From the NCBI GenBank assembly GCA_023238725.1, contig CM041535.1:23493230-23557229 (forward strand): a DNA stretch of 64,000 bases. Reading direction: 5' to 3'. The notes below the pieces were generated by a model. The model was not told the DNA's origin. It searched no databases and saw only the letters and a program-made list of their open reading frames with translations. The DNA is from Scortum barcoo. Its lineage: Eukaryota; Chordata; Actinopteri; Centrarchiformes; Terapontidae. Positions 47,171 through 58,803 of the stretch are shown piece by piece. The stretch's first letter is position 1. Every line of letters starts with the position of its first letter. A program made the position numbers and the translations under genes.

Positions 47171-47560
47171 TTACCGTCAAACAAGGGAACGGGGTGTTGA
47201 TGAGGTTTAGAAACAATGCTAATCTTTGCCTGAATTTCACAGAGGGCATGAACAGGAGGGAGCGGGAGACAAATTGAGACAGTGATAGAAAAGAGATCTT
47301 TGCTTTTCAATCTTGTCTGCAGTGATAATGTTTTCAGATCAAATACTTTAAGCCTTGAAAGCTTTTCTTTTCTGGCCCAAAGCCTTTTTGGGAGCTGTTC
47401 AGGAAAGAACAGACAGAAAAGAGTCGTTGCCACCAGGCCCCAGCACTTCAGAGGTTTCATCAGCGAGGGGGGGAGAGGCGGCAGATTAAGACGGCAGCAC
47501 TCACAGATATGAACGCTGAACAGGACCGACAGCAAATATCATTAGCAATTTCATTTGGAT
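47171..47560. promoter_or_regulatory. candidate conserved noncoding element, continuation
   Basis: Complex, repeat-free sequence with GGTTTAGAAACAATGC, TCTTTGCCTGAATTTC, TTTCAGATCAAATACTTT and AAAGCTTTTC words. A 122-codon minus-strand frame (47167-47535) crosses it. It is leucine/proline-rich, without a domain or good splice sites, so I treat it as noncoding. Confidence 0.25.
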
Positions 47561-48205
47561 CTGTCTTCTTTAAAGTTTTATGAAAATTCCCCTCCGAAAC
47601 ATAAACGTTTATGGAAGGTCAGTTTGATCTGCAGGGCGAAATGCAAAAGCCTCTTTCCCAAATGAAGAGGGGAGTGGTACTGCAAAGTCTGACTCATTAG
47701 CCAAAGATTGGTCTTTTTCACAACATCCACGACCTCTGAAATTTTTTACCAACAATGTATTCAGAATCGTTTCATATAAATATTTATTGAGGACGGTCTG
47801 AGTGGGCATGTATACTTTACGTTTGGTTACAGATACAGAGACTTGTAACCAACCCCGCGACATTCAGGTAACATTCAGAGCAAAGTGACAGAAAAACAAA
47901 GTCCCCACTCTGATCTGCATCCCTTATAAATCATTTTTAAACAACTGTCTTCAGATATATTAAATATTCAAATATATATATGATATTTAAATGCAAGTAT
48001 TTGTTGGACATATATTTTTATCAAAGTGCATTTCACTTACTGTCAATAAGGGCTGGACACCCTTTAAAAAGGTTTTATGCAGTTTTCAGGTTTTTACCCC
48101 CTGTTGGTAAGAAATTGCTTAATGCAGCTTTAAATGCTTCTCTTAAGCCCTCTAAATTAATTTGGCCTCTGTTTATGGTTCATCATTGAACATCCTAGAA
48201 TTGAG
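47561..48205. other. noncoding DNA, nothing recognised
   Basis: AT-rich, with no exon or known repeat. Confidence 0.5.
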
Positions 48206-48207
48206 GT

Positions 48208-48560
48208 GTTAACCACAGCCGCAACAAGTGATTGTGTCTATAAATCTGAAAATTACTTTCTTGATTCATTGTTTTGACAAATAAATGTCAAAAAATAAAA
48301 AATATGCCCATCATCCAAGTTGACTTCTTCAATTGTCTTTTCTCTGTCAGAGCAACAGTGCAGATCCTGAAGACGTTCAGTTTACTATCATCTACAACAA
48401 AGACAAGCATCAAATCCTTACATCTGAGGAGCTGCAACCAGCAAATGTTTGTTACTTTTGCTTAAAAATTTACCAAAACAGTTAATTACTCAATTATCAA
48501 AAAAGTTGCAGTGGATTTTCTGTCAATTTATTTATCGATTTATTGAAGAATCATCACAAT
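48208..48560. mobile_element. teleost non-autonomous DNA repeat with inverted ATCGATTA-type ends
   Basis: Left part: AACCACAGCCGCAACAAGTG (a decayed GGGCTGCAACTAA-type end) and TGACAAATAAATGTC. Middle: AAGTTGACTTCTTCAATTGT, TCAGTTTACTATCATC and ACATCTGAGGAGCTGCAACC. Right part: TTAATTACTCAATTATCAAA and TGTCAATTTATTTATCGATT. The order and wording fit a very common fish repeat of about 350 bases with imperfect inverted ends and no protein. Identification is from memory and the superfamily is uncertain. Confidence 0.75.
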
Positions 48561-49390
48561 CAACAAAACATTAACATCAGATCATGGAAACTTTCTGTAC
48601 TTATTATACGATGAAGTCACTTTTTCTCCCCCTCTGGCAGTGAGAATAATTACACAAACACTGCTGAGGTGCTCTTATGTTATAAAAATTACAGAGAAGA
48701 AATTACAGCATTGTGTGAACTTGGTAGGTAAAGGTTCAAAGAAACGAACTTTACATATATAACTTTATATAGGAAAAAAACGACACTACAGTTTTAATTA
48801 TTACTTTGCACTCCTTGAAATGACGCACCTGCTACATATGCAGCTGCATGCACCAACTGGACAGGAGACATTACGCCCTGACATAGAGTTACATTTTAAT
48901 CTCCTTTAAGTCTGGCCTTCTAATTTACATTGTCTATTACCATGCCACTAACGACTCTGACCTTCTCCACTGTTAAACACCAAGCCAGCAGAAGAGGAAT
49001 GTGGGGGTGGGGGAGATGAAGGGATGATGTGGTGGGAAAGTGAAGCCTCTTGAAAAAAAAAAGGACAGAGAGAGCGGACAGGATGACAAAGAGAAAGAAG
49101 GAGAGAAGATTTTTAGGGCCCTGGCATTCACTAAAGTCATAAATCTGTGGTTTATGGTGAAATGATGGCAGATAATGTAAGTAAAGGTCAGCGCAGCATG
49201 TCAGCCAACAATAGATCAAGGGGACGGACGATTGTGGTCACACACCGAGTTGAATCCTGCACGTCTTTCATACAGCTTGTTCCTTTCTTTGCTTGCATCT
49301 CATATACATTTTTTTTTTACCTTTACCTTTGCTGTATTTCAGAGCCTGCAAATCTCAGGTTTTGTAACGCAGCGACAGCCACCTGTGAAG
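48561..49390. other. noncoding DNA, no gene seen
   Basis: AT-rich, with a purine-rich patch at 49045-49110. No exon recognised. Confidence 0.5.
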
Positions 49391-49394
49391 TGTG

Positions 49395-49700
49395 CCGCAG
49401 TGATACTGACTGGATAAATTGTTATTGATAGCCACTAGACAGAATGTGTCAACATTGTGTTTCACAGCCAATATCATATCGCCACTGTGGGAGCTCAGGC
49501 ATGAAAATCTCATAAATTTGTTTTTCAATTGGCTGTTTATTCCTGTAAAGAAAAGTGATGATTGGATAATAATTCGGTAATTACAGACCTTGACTTGACG
49601 TGTTTGTATTTCATCTACTATGCCAGACAATGTAAATTGTCATTCCTGTGGCGTAGCCAAAATATAAATTGATTGCCACACTTTCTGTGTCTTTCAAAAA
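49395..49700. promoter_or_regulatory. candidate conserved noncoding element
   Basis: Repeat-free block with TGTTATTGATAGCC, AGCCAATATCATATCGCC, TTTTTCAATTGGCTGTTTA, GGATAATAATTCGGTAATTA (TAATTA at 49578-49583) and ATAAATTGATTGCC. AT-core homeodomain/PBX-like words and CCAAT motifs recur. Function is inferred. Confidence 0.3.
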
Positions 49701-50789
49701 ACAACACCGACTCTTTTATTTCACATATCATTCGGATGTCACCCCGTAATCCGAGTATGTCCCTAAAAGCTTTTGTATGCTTTGTGTACATGATGTATAA
49801 ATAATATTCAAGACCACACTATGACTGGGTAAGACCAGCTGAAAACTGAGCAGGCAATCTGTTTTTAATTTCTTATCGATTTTCCATACAAGCTTATTAC
49901 ATCTCAAACCGTCACAGATCTATAGACAAATCTGAGATGAAATCTGACATTATGGATATGAGCATGAATGTATTTATGTCACAGGAAACAGTGGGGGCAC
50001 ATTAAAATACAATTAAATGCAAGTCACTGCATATCTACCCTTACGAGCACGTAATTGTCAGTCAAACACCCGGGGCAGCGTCACAGAGACAGACCAGACT
50101 TCAAATTAATATCAATGTTCACCGGTTGCACAAAGCAGTCCACCTTTCAATCATATTAAATAGATCTATTTTTGCTAAATTAAGACGATTGTCAAACTAA
50201 AAATATGTGGCTGACAGAGCTACAGCTTCAGTCTGCTCGCTCCAACAGAACTGCTGCAGCCACAGATGGAGTTTAACTGGTGCAAGTTAATTTTATCTGG
50301 TTTTTAGTTGTACACGAAGCAATAACGGGGAACAATTCTCCCCTTTCCCTTAATGCTCATTCCAAATCACTGTTTGAAAACCACAAGCTTGCAGGTGGTT
50401 AATTGTCATCGTCAGCAGGTGTCACTGATCGTTATAGTGGAAACTCAGCTCGGACGGGAAGACTGGTACCTTTTGAGTCTTAATTTTGTGCAGGTGGATC
50501 CACCAGCCATCTTTGAGAAGATGTTTTTCCTGCATACTGGTAGTCCCATGATAGGCAATGCCTCGTCCCTGAAGCATCATCTCTTCCAGAAGTGAAACAT
50601 AAAATACTCCCATCGAGGCAGAATGTAAATTTCACATTTGTGTAGCTCTTCTATCAGTCACACAGACCATCTCCTGTCAGACTCTTGGAAATGGTTTTCT
50701 TTGGCAGTTAGCATTTTTCTCTTCAAGCGTCTCATCACGACATTCTTGGTAATTCTTTGCTGTTTGACATATGATTTGGTCCCTGGTCC

Positions 50790-50808
50790 TTTTTTTTTTT
50801 TTTTTTTT
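50790..50808. repeat. poly-T tract (T19)
   Basis: Uninterrupted T run. Confidence 0.95.
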
Positions 50809-52256
50809 AAAACAGCAAATACATCAGGAGAGGCTTTCAATTCATTCCCACTTGTCAGGGATTTATTTCTCAACACACGTCAGAGAAGATGACAGAAAGT
50901 CCTGCAGCTCAAACTGGGCCAAATGAACACTCTTAGGACTCTGGAAATGGACTGGCAGAAACTAGCCAGCCTAGAAACCTTTCTGTGAGGCGACAACCCA
51001 AAACGAAACACTCTGAAGAGGCCAGTGTTACACAGGTGCTCTCTTTATTACAAAAACTATATAGGATGTTGTAAATATGTAATTGCTTGTATATTATAAG
51101 ATCACTTATTTTTTCTTGATTTGCAGATAACTTAATTTTCCTTCATTCAGGCTAACATGGTAGATTATGTTGTATGTGCCACTCTTAATGAGATGATATA
51201 CACAAAGATAAATATACTTTCCAAAAGTACCTAATAAGTAGAAATCATTTCTAGGAGAGCAACAGGGCCTCCAAACAGAGCTTATTTAATGGTGGTGCTG
51301 CGGTTAAGATGCAGTTTGATATAAAACTGCTCTTTCACCCTCATCTGGAGACCCATATGGTTCAGTGTTGATCGACTGTAATGCGCCTTTACTTCTCTGA
51401 GCATGGAGAGCAGCAGAGGTCCTACCGATGAACAGAGTGCGCTGGAGATTGACTGCAGATTTACCACACACACCATTCGACTGAACATTCACTACCTTTA
51501 CCTTTTTAACCGGGCCGTGAGTCAGGATTAGCAGAGTCAAATGAGAATTTTAGCCCCGACACACAAAATCCGAGCAATCCAATATTACCTGAGCAAAGTG
51601 CAAGAGTGTAAAACTGTTCTCATTACCCATTCACAGGCCTGTCTTATCATGTATAACCAGACAAGCTGCTTGTTGACTCAACCTTGCCTTCCTCAGAGGC
51701 AACATTTTGAAGGGAAAATTATCATTTTGATGGGAATGATGTCTCGGTATGCTGCGGGAGCCACTCTGTCGTCTCCAGCTGATAAAAAAAAAAAAAAACA
51801 ACTTTAAAACAGTCAGACGCCATCTCTCCTGAGATCGAATTGGGGATGCAGCGATAAAAAACATGAAAAAGGTTTTTATTTATGTGTTCATTTTTTTATT
51901 TATTTGTTGAAAAAAATGCAATTCCAACATGCTGATAGAAATTATGGATTTGACTTTTAAACTCAAATATCCTTGTTAATGGGAAATATTGGTACTTTGA
52001 GAAACTTTTCTTGTCTTTGCTCAAAACTTTACTGAAACTTGTTCTCCATGTAAAGAATGTACTTAAAATTTGTTGACATATTACCACTGGCCTATAAATC
52101 TAACAATTATCCATCAAACAGAGGAGACTTCATTGCCATTACGGACCTTGAATGTATTTTTGTAAACTTATTCACTGCCTCATTTGCAGCTCCCCAGCTT
52201 GTAATTTTTTGAGACAGTGCATAGTTTAAACATTTACATCTTGCTTTGGTCTTGCA

Positions 52257-52284
52257 TTGTGTGTGTGCGTGCGTGCGTGTGTAT
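52257..52284. repeat. short GTGC/GT microsatellite
   Basis: GTGTGTGTGC then GTGC units then GTGTGT. Confidence 0.85.
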
Positions 52285-52409
52285 GTCCTCCAGTCATCAG
52301 ATGACATTTGTACTTACACTATTGATTGTTGTTAGTTTTCCTTTTAAAAGTTGGTTAATCAAAGTTTTCAAACAGCAATAACAGTTAAGTGTACCATAAT
52401 GATATTTAT

Positions 52410-52580
52410 AATGTTTGATGGCCACATTTGAGATTGTGCTGACATTTCAAAAATCCTGCAAAACTAATTGGCGATCATTTCCTCTAATAATGGGCACTCA
52501 GAATGTTATTGATTAAACTCAAAAGAGAGACTGTGTATTGATTTTGTTATCTGCTGATGGTAAGCGCCAACATTGTTATT
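52410..52580. promoter_or_regulatory. candidate conserved noncoding element
   Basis: Contains CAAAACTAATTGGCGATCAT, CCTCTAATAATGGGC, TTATTGATTAAACTC and ATTGATTTTGTTATCTG (a GATA-like TTATCT). Repeat-free, with no frame of interest. Inference only. Confidence 0.25.
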
Positions 52581-54240
52581 TTCTTGTGTCACCACCAACA
52601 TGAACACTTGAGAATATCCACTACTGCTTCTCCTCTTTTTCTGCCCTCTCTTTTCTCCATCTTTCCTATTGTTTCACTCTGAATGTCTCATCCGTCACCG
52701 AGTCGGTGGATTGAGATGGAGCAAGCTCATATCTCACCAAGTCTCTCTCATACCCCCTGGGTTTCCCTCAGTCTCGCCCCTCTTATTGTGCGTCTCTGGT
52801 TACTTCTGCTCTATATGTGGTTGTATAAGTATATACAATATATGCGTGCACGTGTGCATATTTTGAATGTGTCATACAGCCTGTGTCTATACCTGAAGCA
52901 TGGTATGTTTGTGGGTGGAAGCACCTGTGCAACTGTTTATGTATTTGAACTTGTGTGTGTGCTTGTGCATGGGCATCTGTGCCAGTGTGTTTCCTATAAT
53001 GTGTATGAGCATGTCCTGAAATTGTATGTGCGTACTATAATCTCCATGGCTTTGTGCTCAGATGCATGTGTGCATCGGTAGAGGTGTGTGTGCGCGCTCT
53101 ATCTGGCATCAGCCTTTGTGTTGGAATCTCCCAGAGAGTATCTTCCCCCAGGTGTCACAGTATCATGATAAATGGGCAGGGCACCGCTGAGACAACCACA
53201 ATACCCCACAGCAATATATTTCCATAACTCCTCACTGCTTTGGAGAAATATATGCCATTTCTTGATAACATGGGAGCACCATTATAATACATTATGGGAT
53301 AGACCTTTGCCCCCAAAGGCTTATAAAGATGGTTGACTAAGTTTGGCTTATGATATATCAAGCAGTCCTATTTTTACAATACACACCACAGAAGAAATGT
53401 AAGAGATAACTAAACATTATTCATTGCTGGTGACCATAATCAGATTGTGTTCAGTTCTGGTGTGAAGCTTTGTGCTTTAAATATTAGACCGCTGGCTGCA
53501 GAGCCACATTACACTCAAACTATGTGTGCTGAGGCCTGATCACCTCAGCTGACTGCCAAACCGCTCAGCTGACTGCATCTGCCAGAACTGTCAGGTGCGA
53601 TATTTACTGTATTCAACACTCTACTAACCCAGCGTGCTTTCAACAGTTAGGCTGCATTGACACTTATTCACAATATGCCAAAACTGCATAAATGTAAAAT
53701 AAATATTTCTGAGAGCTAAATGAAAGAAAAGTAAAAGATGTAACAATAGTACAGAACTATTTCACTTTGTTCTTAAAAGGGCAGTGAGTGTATTAAATTG
53801 AATTAGGGGAAAGGGTGTTTGACTTATTTAATTATTTGTTTATTTATTAGAGCAAATGTTTTGCACTGACATGTTCAATAGAGTCAGCTGCATGTTTAAT
53901 GTTAGCAGCAGACTCTTCAGACTGAAACATCACACTGCTACTGCAACTGATTTACCATACATCCATGCATAACGTTGGTCAAATTAAACCCAATGTTCAC
54001 TGTGAGTGCCTGTTGATTATCATACTGTGCTGAAATGATTGTAAAAAAATATATTTATCTACGTTTATGCGTCCTCTGCCATGGTAAATGATTTTAACCT
54101 TCACGGCAAACTCCACGAACGGAAACAATGCCTCTGTCACATCACATTGTGTTTGTGTTCAGCATCTCAGTAACGTAAAACATTTACACACGGTCTCCTT
54201 GAATGTCATTTGCCTGTAATTTATGTCGCACCCCTTTTCT
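52581..54240. other. noncoding DNA, no gene seen
   Basis: A decayed TG-rich stretch (52830-53095) creates a 132-codon pseudo-frame rich in Cys/Val. The part at 53160-53340 is repeat-free and complex. No exon recognised. Confidence 0.5.
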
Positions 54241-54276
54241 CCGTCCCTCCCTCTGTTCGTCTCTGACCGCATGCAG

Positions 54277-54334
54277 TGCACTATTGGCCATTCGCGAGGC
54301 CAAGCATCAACACAAAACAAGGTGTTTCACAGAG
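54277..54334 (+). other. possible 58-base exon with good splice signals
   Basis: A pyrimidine-rich tract at 54233-54264 (CCGTCCCTCCCTCTGTTCG and continuing) and a CTGAC branch-like word precede ATGCAG, a good acceptor ending at 54276. An AGAG|GTAACG donor follows at 54335. All three forward frames are open across the 58 bases (one reads ALLAIREAKHQHKTRCFTE). I recognise no protein family. Such arrangements also occur by chance, so this is a candidate only, coding or non-coding. Confidence 0.18.
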
Positions 54335-54335
54335 G

Positions 54336-55235
54336 TAACGCCACTGCTCCTGATAAAGAGAAAAAAATGAAACTCCTTCACTCGATGGGTCAATTCATCC
54401 TCTGCTGTAACAGTAAACAGACTCTTTTCTTAAAAAAAGGAAAAAAAGGGAGTCCCTTGCGAGCGTTGATTACTTCATATTTCTTTATCTTGGCTGTGTT
54501 AGTAAAGCAGCAGCAGCTGTAATCAATTGGCAGGTTGATGAAAATGTATAATGAGGGCACAAAGAAAGATGGTTAGCTGATGCAACCTCATTACCTCACA
54601 GCTTATGTTGATCTGCCAAAGCAGACCTGCCAAGTTTTGCTGGATTTTTTTTCCAAGGCTTTATCTAGGGAAGGTTGACTAATCTGACTTTTCTGCACTC
54701 TACATCTGTACTTGAAATAAAATCATTAAGTTGTGCACATTCATACCTGGGAGCTGAGCAGTCCAGTCGCACTTCTCTGTTAGCCGCTGAATAGCTCTAT
54801 TGTGCTCGACTACGCTTAGACAGTCGAGGTTGGGGGATTCTGACGTTCATTTCCACGTTTTCGAACCAAAAACACGTTTTGTATGCTTATGTTCGTTTTA
54901 GGAGGGAGAGCATCGGCTGGCAGGCATTCATCCCTTTTTCTGCCTGTGTCTATTCAATCTTCATCTTACTACAATTTAAATACACCTTGAATCTGTGACA
55001 TGTACAAAGTAAATGTCCAGATGAGTGAGATTAATTCACATAACCGTGCTTACATTGTAACTCAAATTACCCATTTTCCAGTCAGTTGCTGATTAAAGTG
55101 AAACAGTCTTCCTTCTGAATACTCATCCTCCACAAGGTGATCAATGCAGGTACCGATCAATTTTTTTTTCCTTCCCTTGCAGAGAATCAATAGAAAATAG
55201 ACGGCATCTTAGATCCCGCTCCGGTTCATCCATAA
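54336..55235. other. noncoding DNA, no gene seen
   Basis: No exon or known repeat recognised. Confidence 0.5.
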
Positions 55236-55400
55236 CTGCCATGGAGAGCATTTATTCAGACGCAATAACGCTCCGCCCCTACGGTAGCATCGAACATGAT
55301 GATTAATCTGCTTCAAATCCGCCTTAAAATGCCTCAATCAATAAAGGATTGACGGTCTGAGAAGTTACAATATTGCTCAAGCACTTATGTGATGCACATA
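55236..55400. promoter_or_regulatory. candidate conserved noncoding element
   Basis: Contains CGCAATAACGCTCCGCCCCT, ATGATGATTAATCTGC and CTCAATCAATAAAGGATTGA, mixing a GC-box-like CCGCCCC with TGATTAAT and CAATCAATAAA (HOX/PBX-like) words. Function is inferred. Confidence 0.28.
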
Positions 55401-55975
55401 TTAGCTGAACAGATTGTTGTGAATCCAGTGTCCAACCCAGGTTCAGTTTCATGCTTTGTCACAGCCACATATATTACAGCTAATCACATTTCTCTGAAAC
55501 AATATGGTAAGATCAAATAAAGCAGAAATACAACAGTGGGGAAAAAAAGCTAGTAAAAGATTACGATAATCACAAAGAGGAAGAATTGCATAATTGCTTT
55601 CTTAATCAATGCATCTACTATGTAAATACACAGTATTTGCCTCTGATGGCACTAATCATATTATACCTGCCTCCTAAAGAAAATGAATCAGTTTTATGAA
55701 AAGCTTTTTCAAAATAACTCTCATAAAGCAAAAAGCAAACTCTCTGTAATTGTTATGAAAAAAACAAATAATATGGATGATTGCTCACATAAATTTGTTT
55801 ACAAGAATATTCCCAGCAGATCACAGCATGCAAATCTTTTTACTCCTGTTCAGAGTAAGATTGTGAAACACCAGTGAAAGTGAGAAACAGGGCTCCCAAC
55901 AGGAAAGAAGACCTCTGCAAAGACCTCACAGTCTCCCTCCCAAAGTCTGAGCATCAACAGGCCTATGAAATAATT
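55401..55975. other. noncoding DNA, nothing recognised
   Basis: AT-rich spacer. The 64-codon frame at 55683-55877 is low complexity. Confidence 0.5.
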
Positions 55976-55976
55976 A

Positions 55977-56358
55977 AGTAAAGTCAGTTTACTCAAGTAC
56001 TTCTCTACAGTACAATTTTGGATTACTTGTACTGAAGAATTTCCATCTTATGTCATATTAAAAAGGTAAATGTTATTTTTACATTTCTTTACAGACCATA
56101 GGTTAGTTTTACATACAAATCCTGTGATCAATTCATAAAACAGGATGTGTTATATAATTATATATAACAATATGAAAGCACATAAAGCAGTTAAAATTAG
56201 CTTTTAAATGGTTTACGTGATTAGTAATAAAAAATAATGATTCATTAACATAATAAAAAGGGGCCATTCTGTAACAATTAAGCTCTTTTAAGTTTGTTAT
56301 ATTAAGTACATTTGTACTTGTAGATTTATTTTTTGTATTTGTAATGGAGTGTTTGGTT
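55977..56358. mobile_element. teleost non-autonomous DNA repeat (ACTCAAGTACTT family)
   Basis: Left part: TTACTCAAGTACTTCTCTAC, AGTACAATTTTGGATTACTT and AATTTCCATCTTATGTCATA. Middle: TTTACATACAAATCCTGTGA, GCAGTTAAAATTAGCTTTTA and AAAGGGGCCATTCTG. Right part: ATTAAGTACATTTGTACTTG and TTTGTAATGGAGTGTTT. This series in this order fits a high-copy fish repeat whose ends are inverted (TACTTGAGTA / AAGTACTTTTACTT). The copy is diverged and missing parts of both termini. No protein is encoded. Confidence 0.8.
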
Positions 56359-56975
56359 AATGGCTGTGGAAATAGAATCAAAATGCTACCAAAAAATAAC
56401 AAGGACAATAAATCTGACCAGCAAATATTATGTTTACAACTAAGAGGGAAGGAGAGGTGTCAATTTTAATGTTTGGCAGCATGAATATGCTCATCAAATG
56501 TTGCGTCGATACGAAAGTTAGACTCGGTGGTGGTTTTACCTTTCTGTTCTCTCTAATTTGATGAACGTCCGTCCATTTTAAATACCTAAATATTGATGGT
56601 GAACACACATCAACATTGATTATGATAATCAAATAAAGGAAATAAAGGAGAAATTAACTCACTCCTTTCTCCAGGTCAGGACTCAGCCATGTAACCACCG
56701 ACTATCCCCTGACAATTAGTCATCTTTGACAGACTAATGTGTGAAATAAGCACAAGTATGTGAAAGTTAACTGCTCCAGGTCTTGGTCAGTTGAACGTGA
56801 GCCAATTGGGTCACATTTTTCTTCCAACGCTGCTTGACCTGGACAGGAATAAGAGCAGCCCCCTCTGATTTCCTCTCACTTGAGGAGCAGCTGCTCTAAT
56901 GACATATCAGTCTTAGACCCGTGAATACATGGACTGTAAAATTGAAGAGAGTGCCGTCACATTTATTTCCCCCAG
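56359..56975. other. noncoding DNA, nothing recognised
   Basis: AT-rich, without an exon or repeat family. Confidence 0.5.
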
Positions 56976-56979
56976 TTTC

Positions 56980-57180
56980 TTCTTCAGGCTTCAAGCGTCT
57001 GTGTCCCCGTGTAGTTAATTGCGGCTCTAAGCTGACGCGATGCCCTCCCTGTCTATTACGTCGTGCCTGGCTATGTCTGAATTGTCTGTGTTGATGTGAG
57101 TCACTCTAGGAGAGAAATTCAATTACCTCCCCTCTCTACCCAGCCATGGCCCTGCCCAGCCAAGCTGAAGTATGACTGAT
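56980..57180. promoter_or_regulatory. candidate conserved noncoding element
   Basis: Complex sequence with GTAGTTAATTGCGGCTC, GCTGACGCGATGCCC, TATTACGTCGTGCC and GAGAAATTCAATTACCTC. CRE-like TTACGTC and TAATTG cores are present and no frame is credible. Inference only. Confidence 0.28.
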
Positions 57181-57375
57181 ATCTGAAGGAGAGGAGAGAA
57201 AAGGAGAGACAGAGAGAGAAGGAGCAAATTGAATGTATGTGTGTGTGTGTGTGTGTTTGAGAGTAAGCGAGAGAGGGAGGAATAAAGATAGGCAAAACAG
57301 AAAGGGACTGGTAAACAGACGAAGACGGTAAGATGGAGAGAGCGTTTGGAAGAACGAGAGACATGCAGAGATGTA
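57181..57375. repeat. purine-rich region with (TG)10 microsatellite
   Basis: A purine-rich stretch encloses a perfect TG array at about 57237-57256. The overlapping minus-strand frames (up to 117 codons, Ser/Leu/His-rich) are artefacts of this composition. Confidence 0.85.
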
Positions 57376-57449
57376 TGGAGAGAAACAAGAGACGAGGAAT
57401 ATAAAGATGCATTCCCGTGAAAACATAATCTGACATTCACCATCCAAGC

Positions 57450-57640
57450 AATTTGTCCTTGATGGAGGCCCGAACGATACGGGCGTCACATCCCGGAAAT
57501 GCGATTATTGGAAGCTGTTTGGTTTTATGAGACATCAAATAAAACTCCAAACAAAATGGATCCCCTCGTAGCGCTCTGGGCTCAGGCCTCCTTAAAACAA
57601 TCTCATCTCTTAGCTTAGTTATTTATTTATTTATTTTTAC
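57450..57640. promoter_or_regulatory. candidate conserved noncoding element with ATTT tandem end
   Basis: GGCCCGAACGATACGGGCGT, CCCGGAAATGCGATTATTGG, GACATCAAATAAAACTCC and CTCGTAGCGCTCTGGGC form a CpG-containing repeat-free block. It ends at (ATTT)4 at about 57619-57637. Function is inferred. Confidence 0.28.
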
Positions 57641-58545
57641 ACAATATTTTATTAATAATTTTAATAGTTGTCTCAATATCAACATGACTCACCATGAGAC
57701 CGTCATTTATAACGTACGCCAAATTATGGTGGACTAATAATGATATAATCTCACCACCCATTTCTTCTTTCTCCCAGTCGGAGATTTATTAGATTTCAGG
57801 GAGTATTTCCATACTCCGAGTACTGTAATCAGGTAAAGGTGAAAGAACCATACCGTGAGCACAAGTATGCTTTTATTTTTTGACTGTACTGTGAGAGACT
57901 GTACTTTACTTAGTCATTATTATAACATTACTTTTTTTTTTCAACAATTAGCTTGCTAGTGGCTTTGCATTTATACCATGACAACAGCAAACAAACAGCA
58001 GAAAAAAGGGGAATTAAGACGTAAAGACGACACAGTGAACATCTTCCACCACGCTTTTGTTTTGCTTGACCTCACTGTTAGATGAGCTTAGAGATGTCTT
58101 GTCATTCAATCATGCAAGTGACAGTATCGGCTTTCTCCTGCCACCGTTGTGGGCAGTGACACGATTGCAAGGAACTATTCAGCCATGTGTTACTGCGTGG
58201 CAGTGCCCAACGTCACCTTTGACAATAAACTTCTGTAAGAAAGACATTTAGGTCAAAAACACATTTTCTCTTCACTGGGAATGAAGCTTTCCAACTTGCT
58301 CGGTACCAGAATCAAGGTGTCCAAAAAGTTTTGCCTCACCTGGGACAACACAACCTGGTCTGACATTTTATTATTTTTCCTCAAGTGACCCTTTGAAAGT
58401 CAATGTAATCATTGCACATATGTAAACATACTGAAATTAGTTAAATCAGCAGTGGAGACATAATACAAAAAGGTGCTGTTCATGTACCCCCATTTCTGTA
58501 TTTTCCAATTCCACAAGAGTACGACTCAGTGACCGAAAAAAAGGG
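57641..58545. other. noncoding DNA, nothing firmly recognised
   Basis: The part near 57800-57930 has AGTACTG/ACTTTACTTAG words faintly like the ACTCAAGTACTT repeat, too weak to call. No exon recognised. Confidence 0.45.
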
Positions 58546-58547
58546 TC

Positions 58548-58803
58548 TTGACCTTATTTTTTTATGAAGATGTTCAAGAGGAACAAAAGAACATTAACGT
58601 CGAGGAAGAAGAGATACCTGAAGATAAAGATGATGAAAGGACCGACCCAGAGCACAGTGACTCATCTCCACATAATGCAGACACCCCTGAAGACCGTCAG
58701 GGTGAAAAGGGGACATTTTTGTCCAGGAATGAAAAGATAACACGGTCCTCTTCACACTGTGGACGTCGGGGGCCGAGTAACGGCACATGGGGAGATTCAA
58801 GAT
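58548..58803 (+). pseudogene. possible piggyBac-transposase-like N-terminal fragment
   Basis: An 85-codon forward frame starts at TTG, with no ATG, and ends in TGA. It has an acidic first half (EEEEIPEDKDDERTDPEH) followed by FLSRNEKITRSSSHCGRRG. Fish piggyBac-type (PGBD-like) transposases have an acidic N-terminus and then an S-K/R-N-x-K-I-x-W-S-S motif. Here the tryptophan is an arginine and the usual MTPGPTR segment is absent. The DDE core is missing. I take it as a decayed fragment, and the match is weak enough that chance is possible. Confidence 0.35.

Larger units (their letters stand above)
49701..52405. other. noncoding DNA, no gene seen
   Basis: AT-rich. T19 tract at 50790-50808 and A15 tract at 51784-51798. 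No exon or recognised repeat. Confidence 0.5.

Noticed and set aside
52683..53081. 132-codon forward frame with Cys/Val runs
   Set aside because: It lies over a decayed TG-rich stretch with biased composition and no domain.
57119..57489. Three overlapping minus-strand frames of 105-117 codons
   Set aside because: They translate a purine-rich tract and a TG array into Ser/Leu/His-rich sequence.
57800..57935. AGTACTG and ACTTTACTTAG words suggesting another ACTCAAGTACTT repeat
   Set aside because: Too few matching segments and the wrong order to claim a copy.
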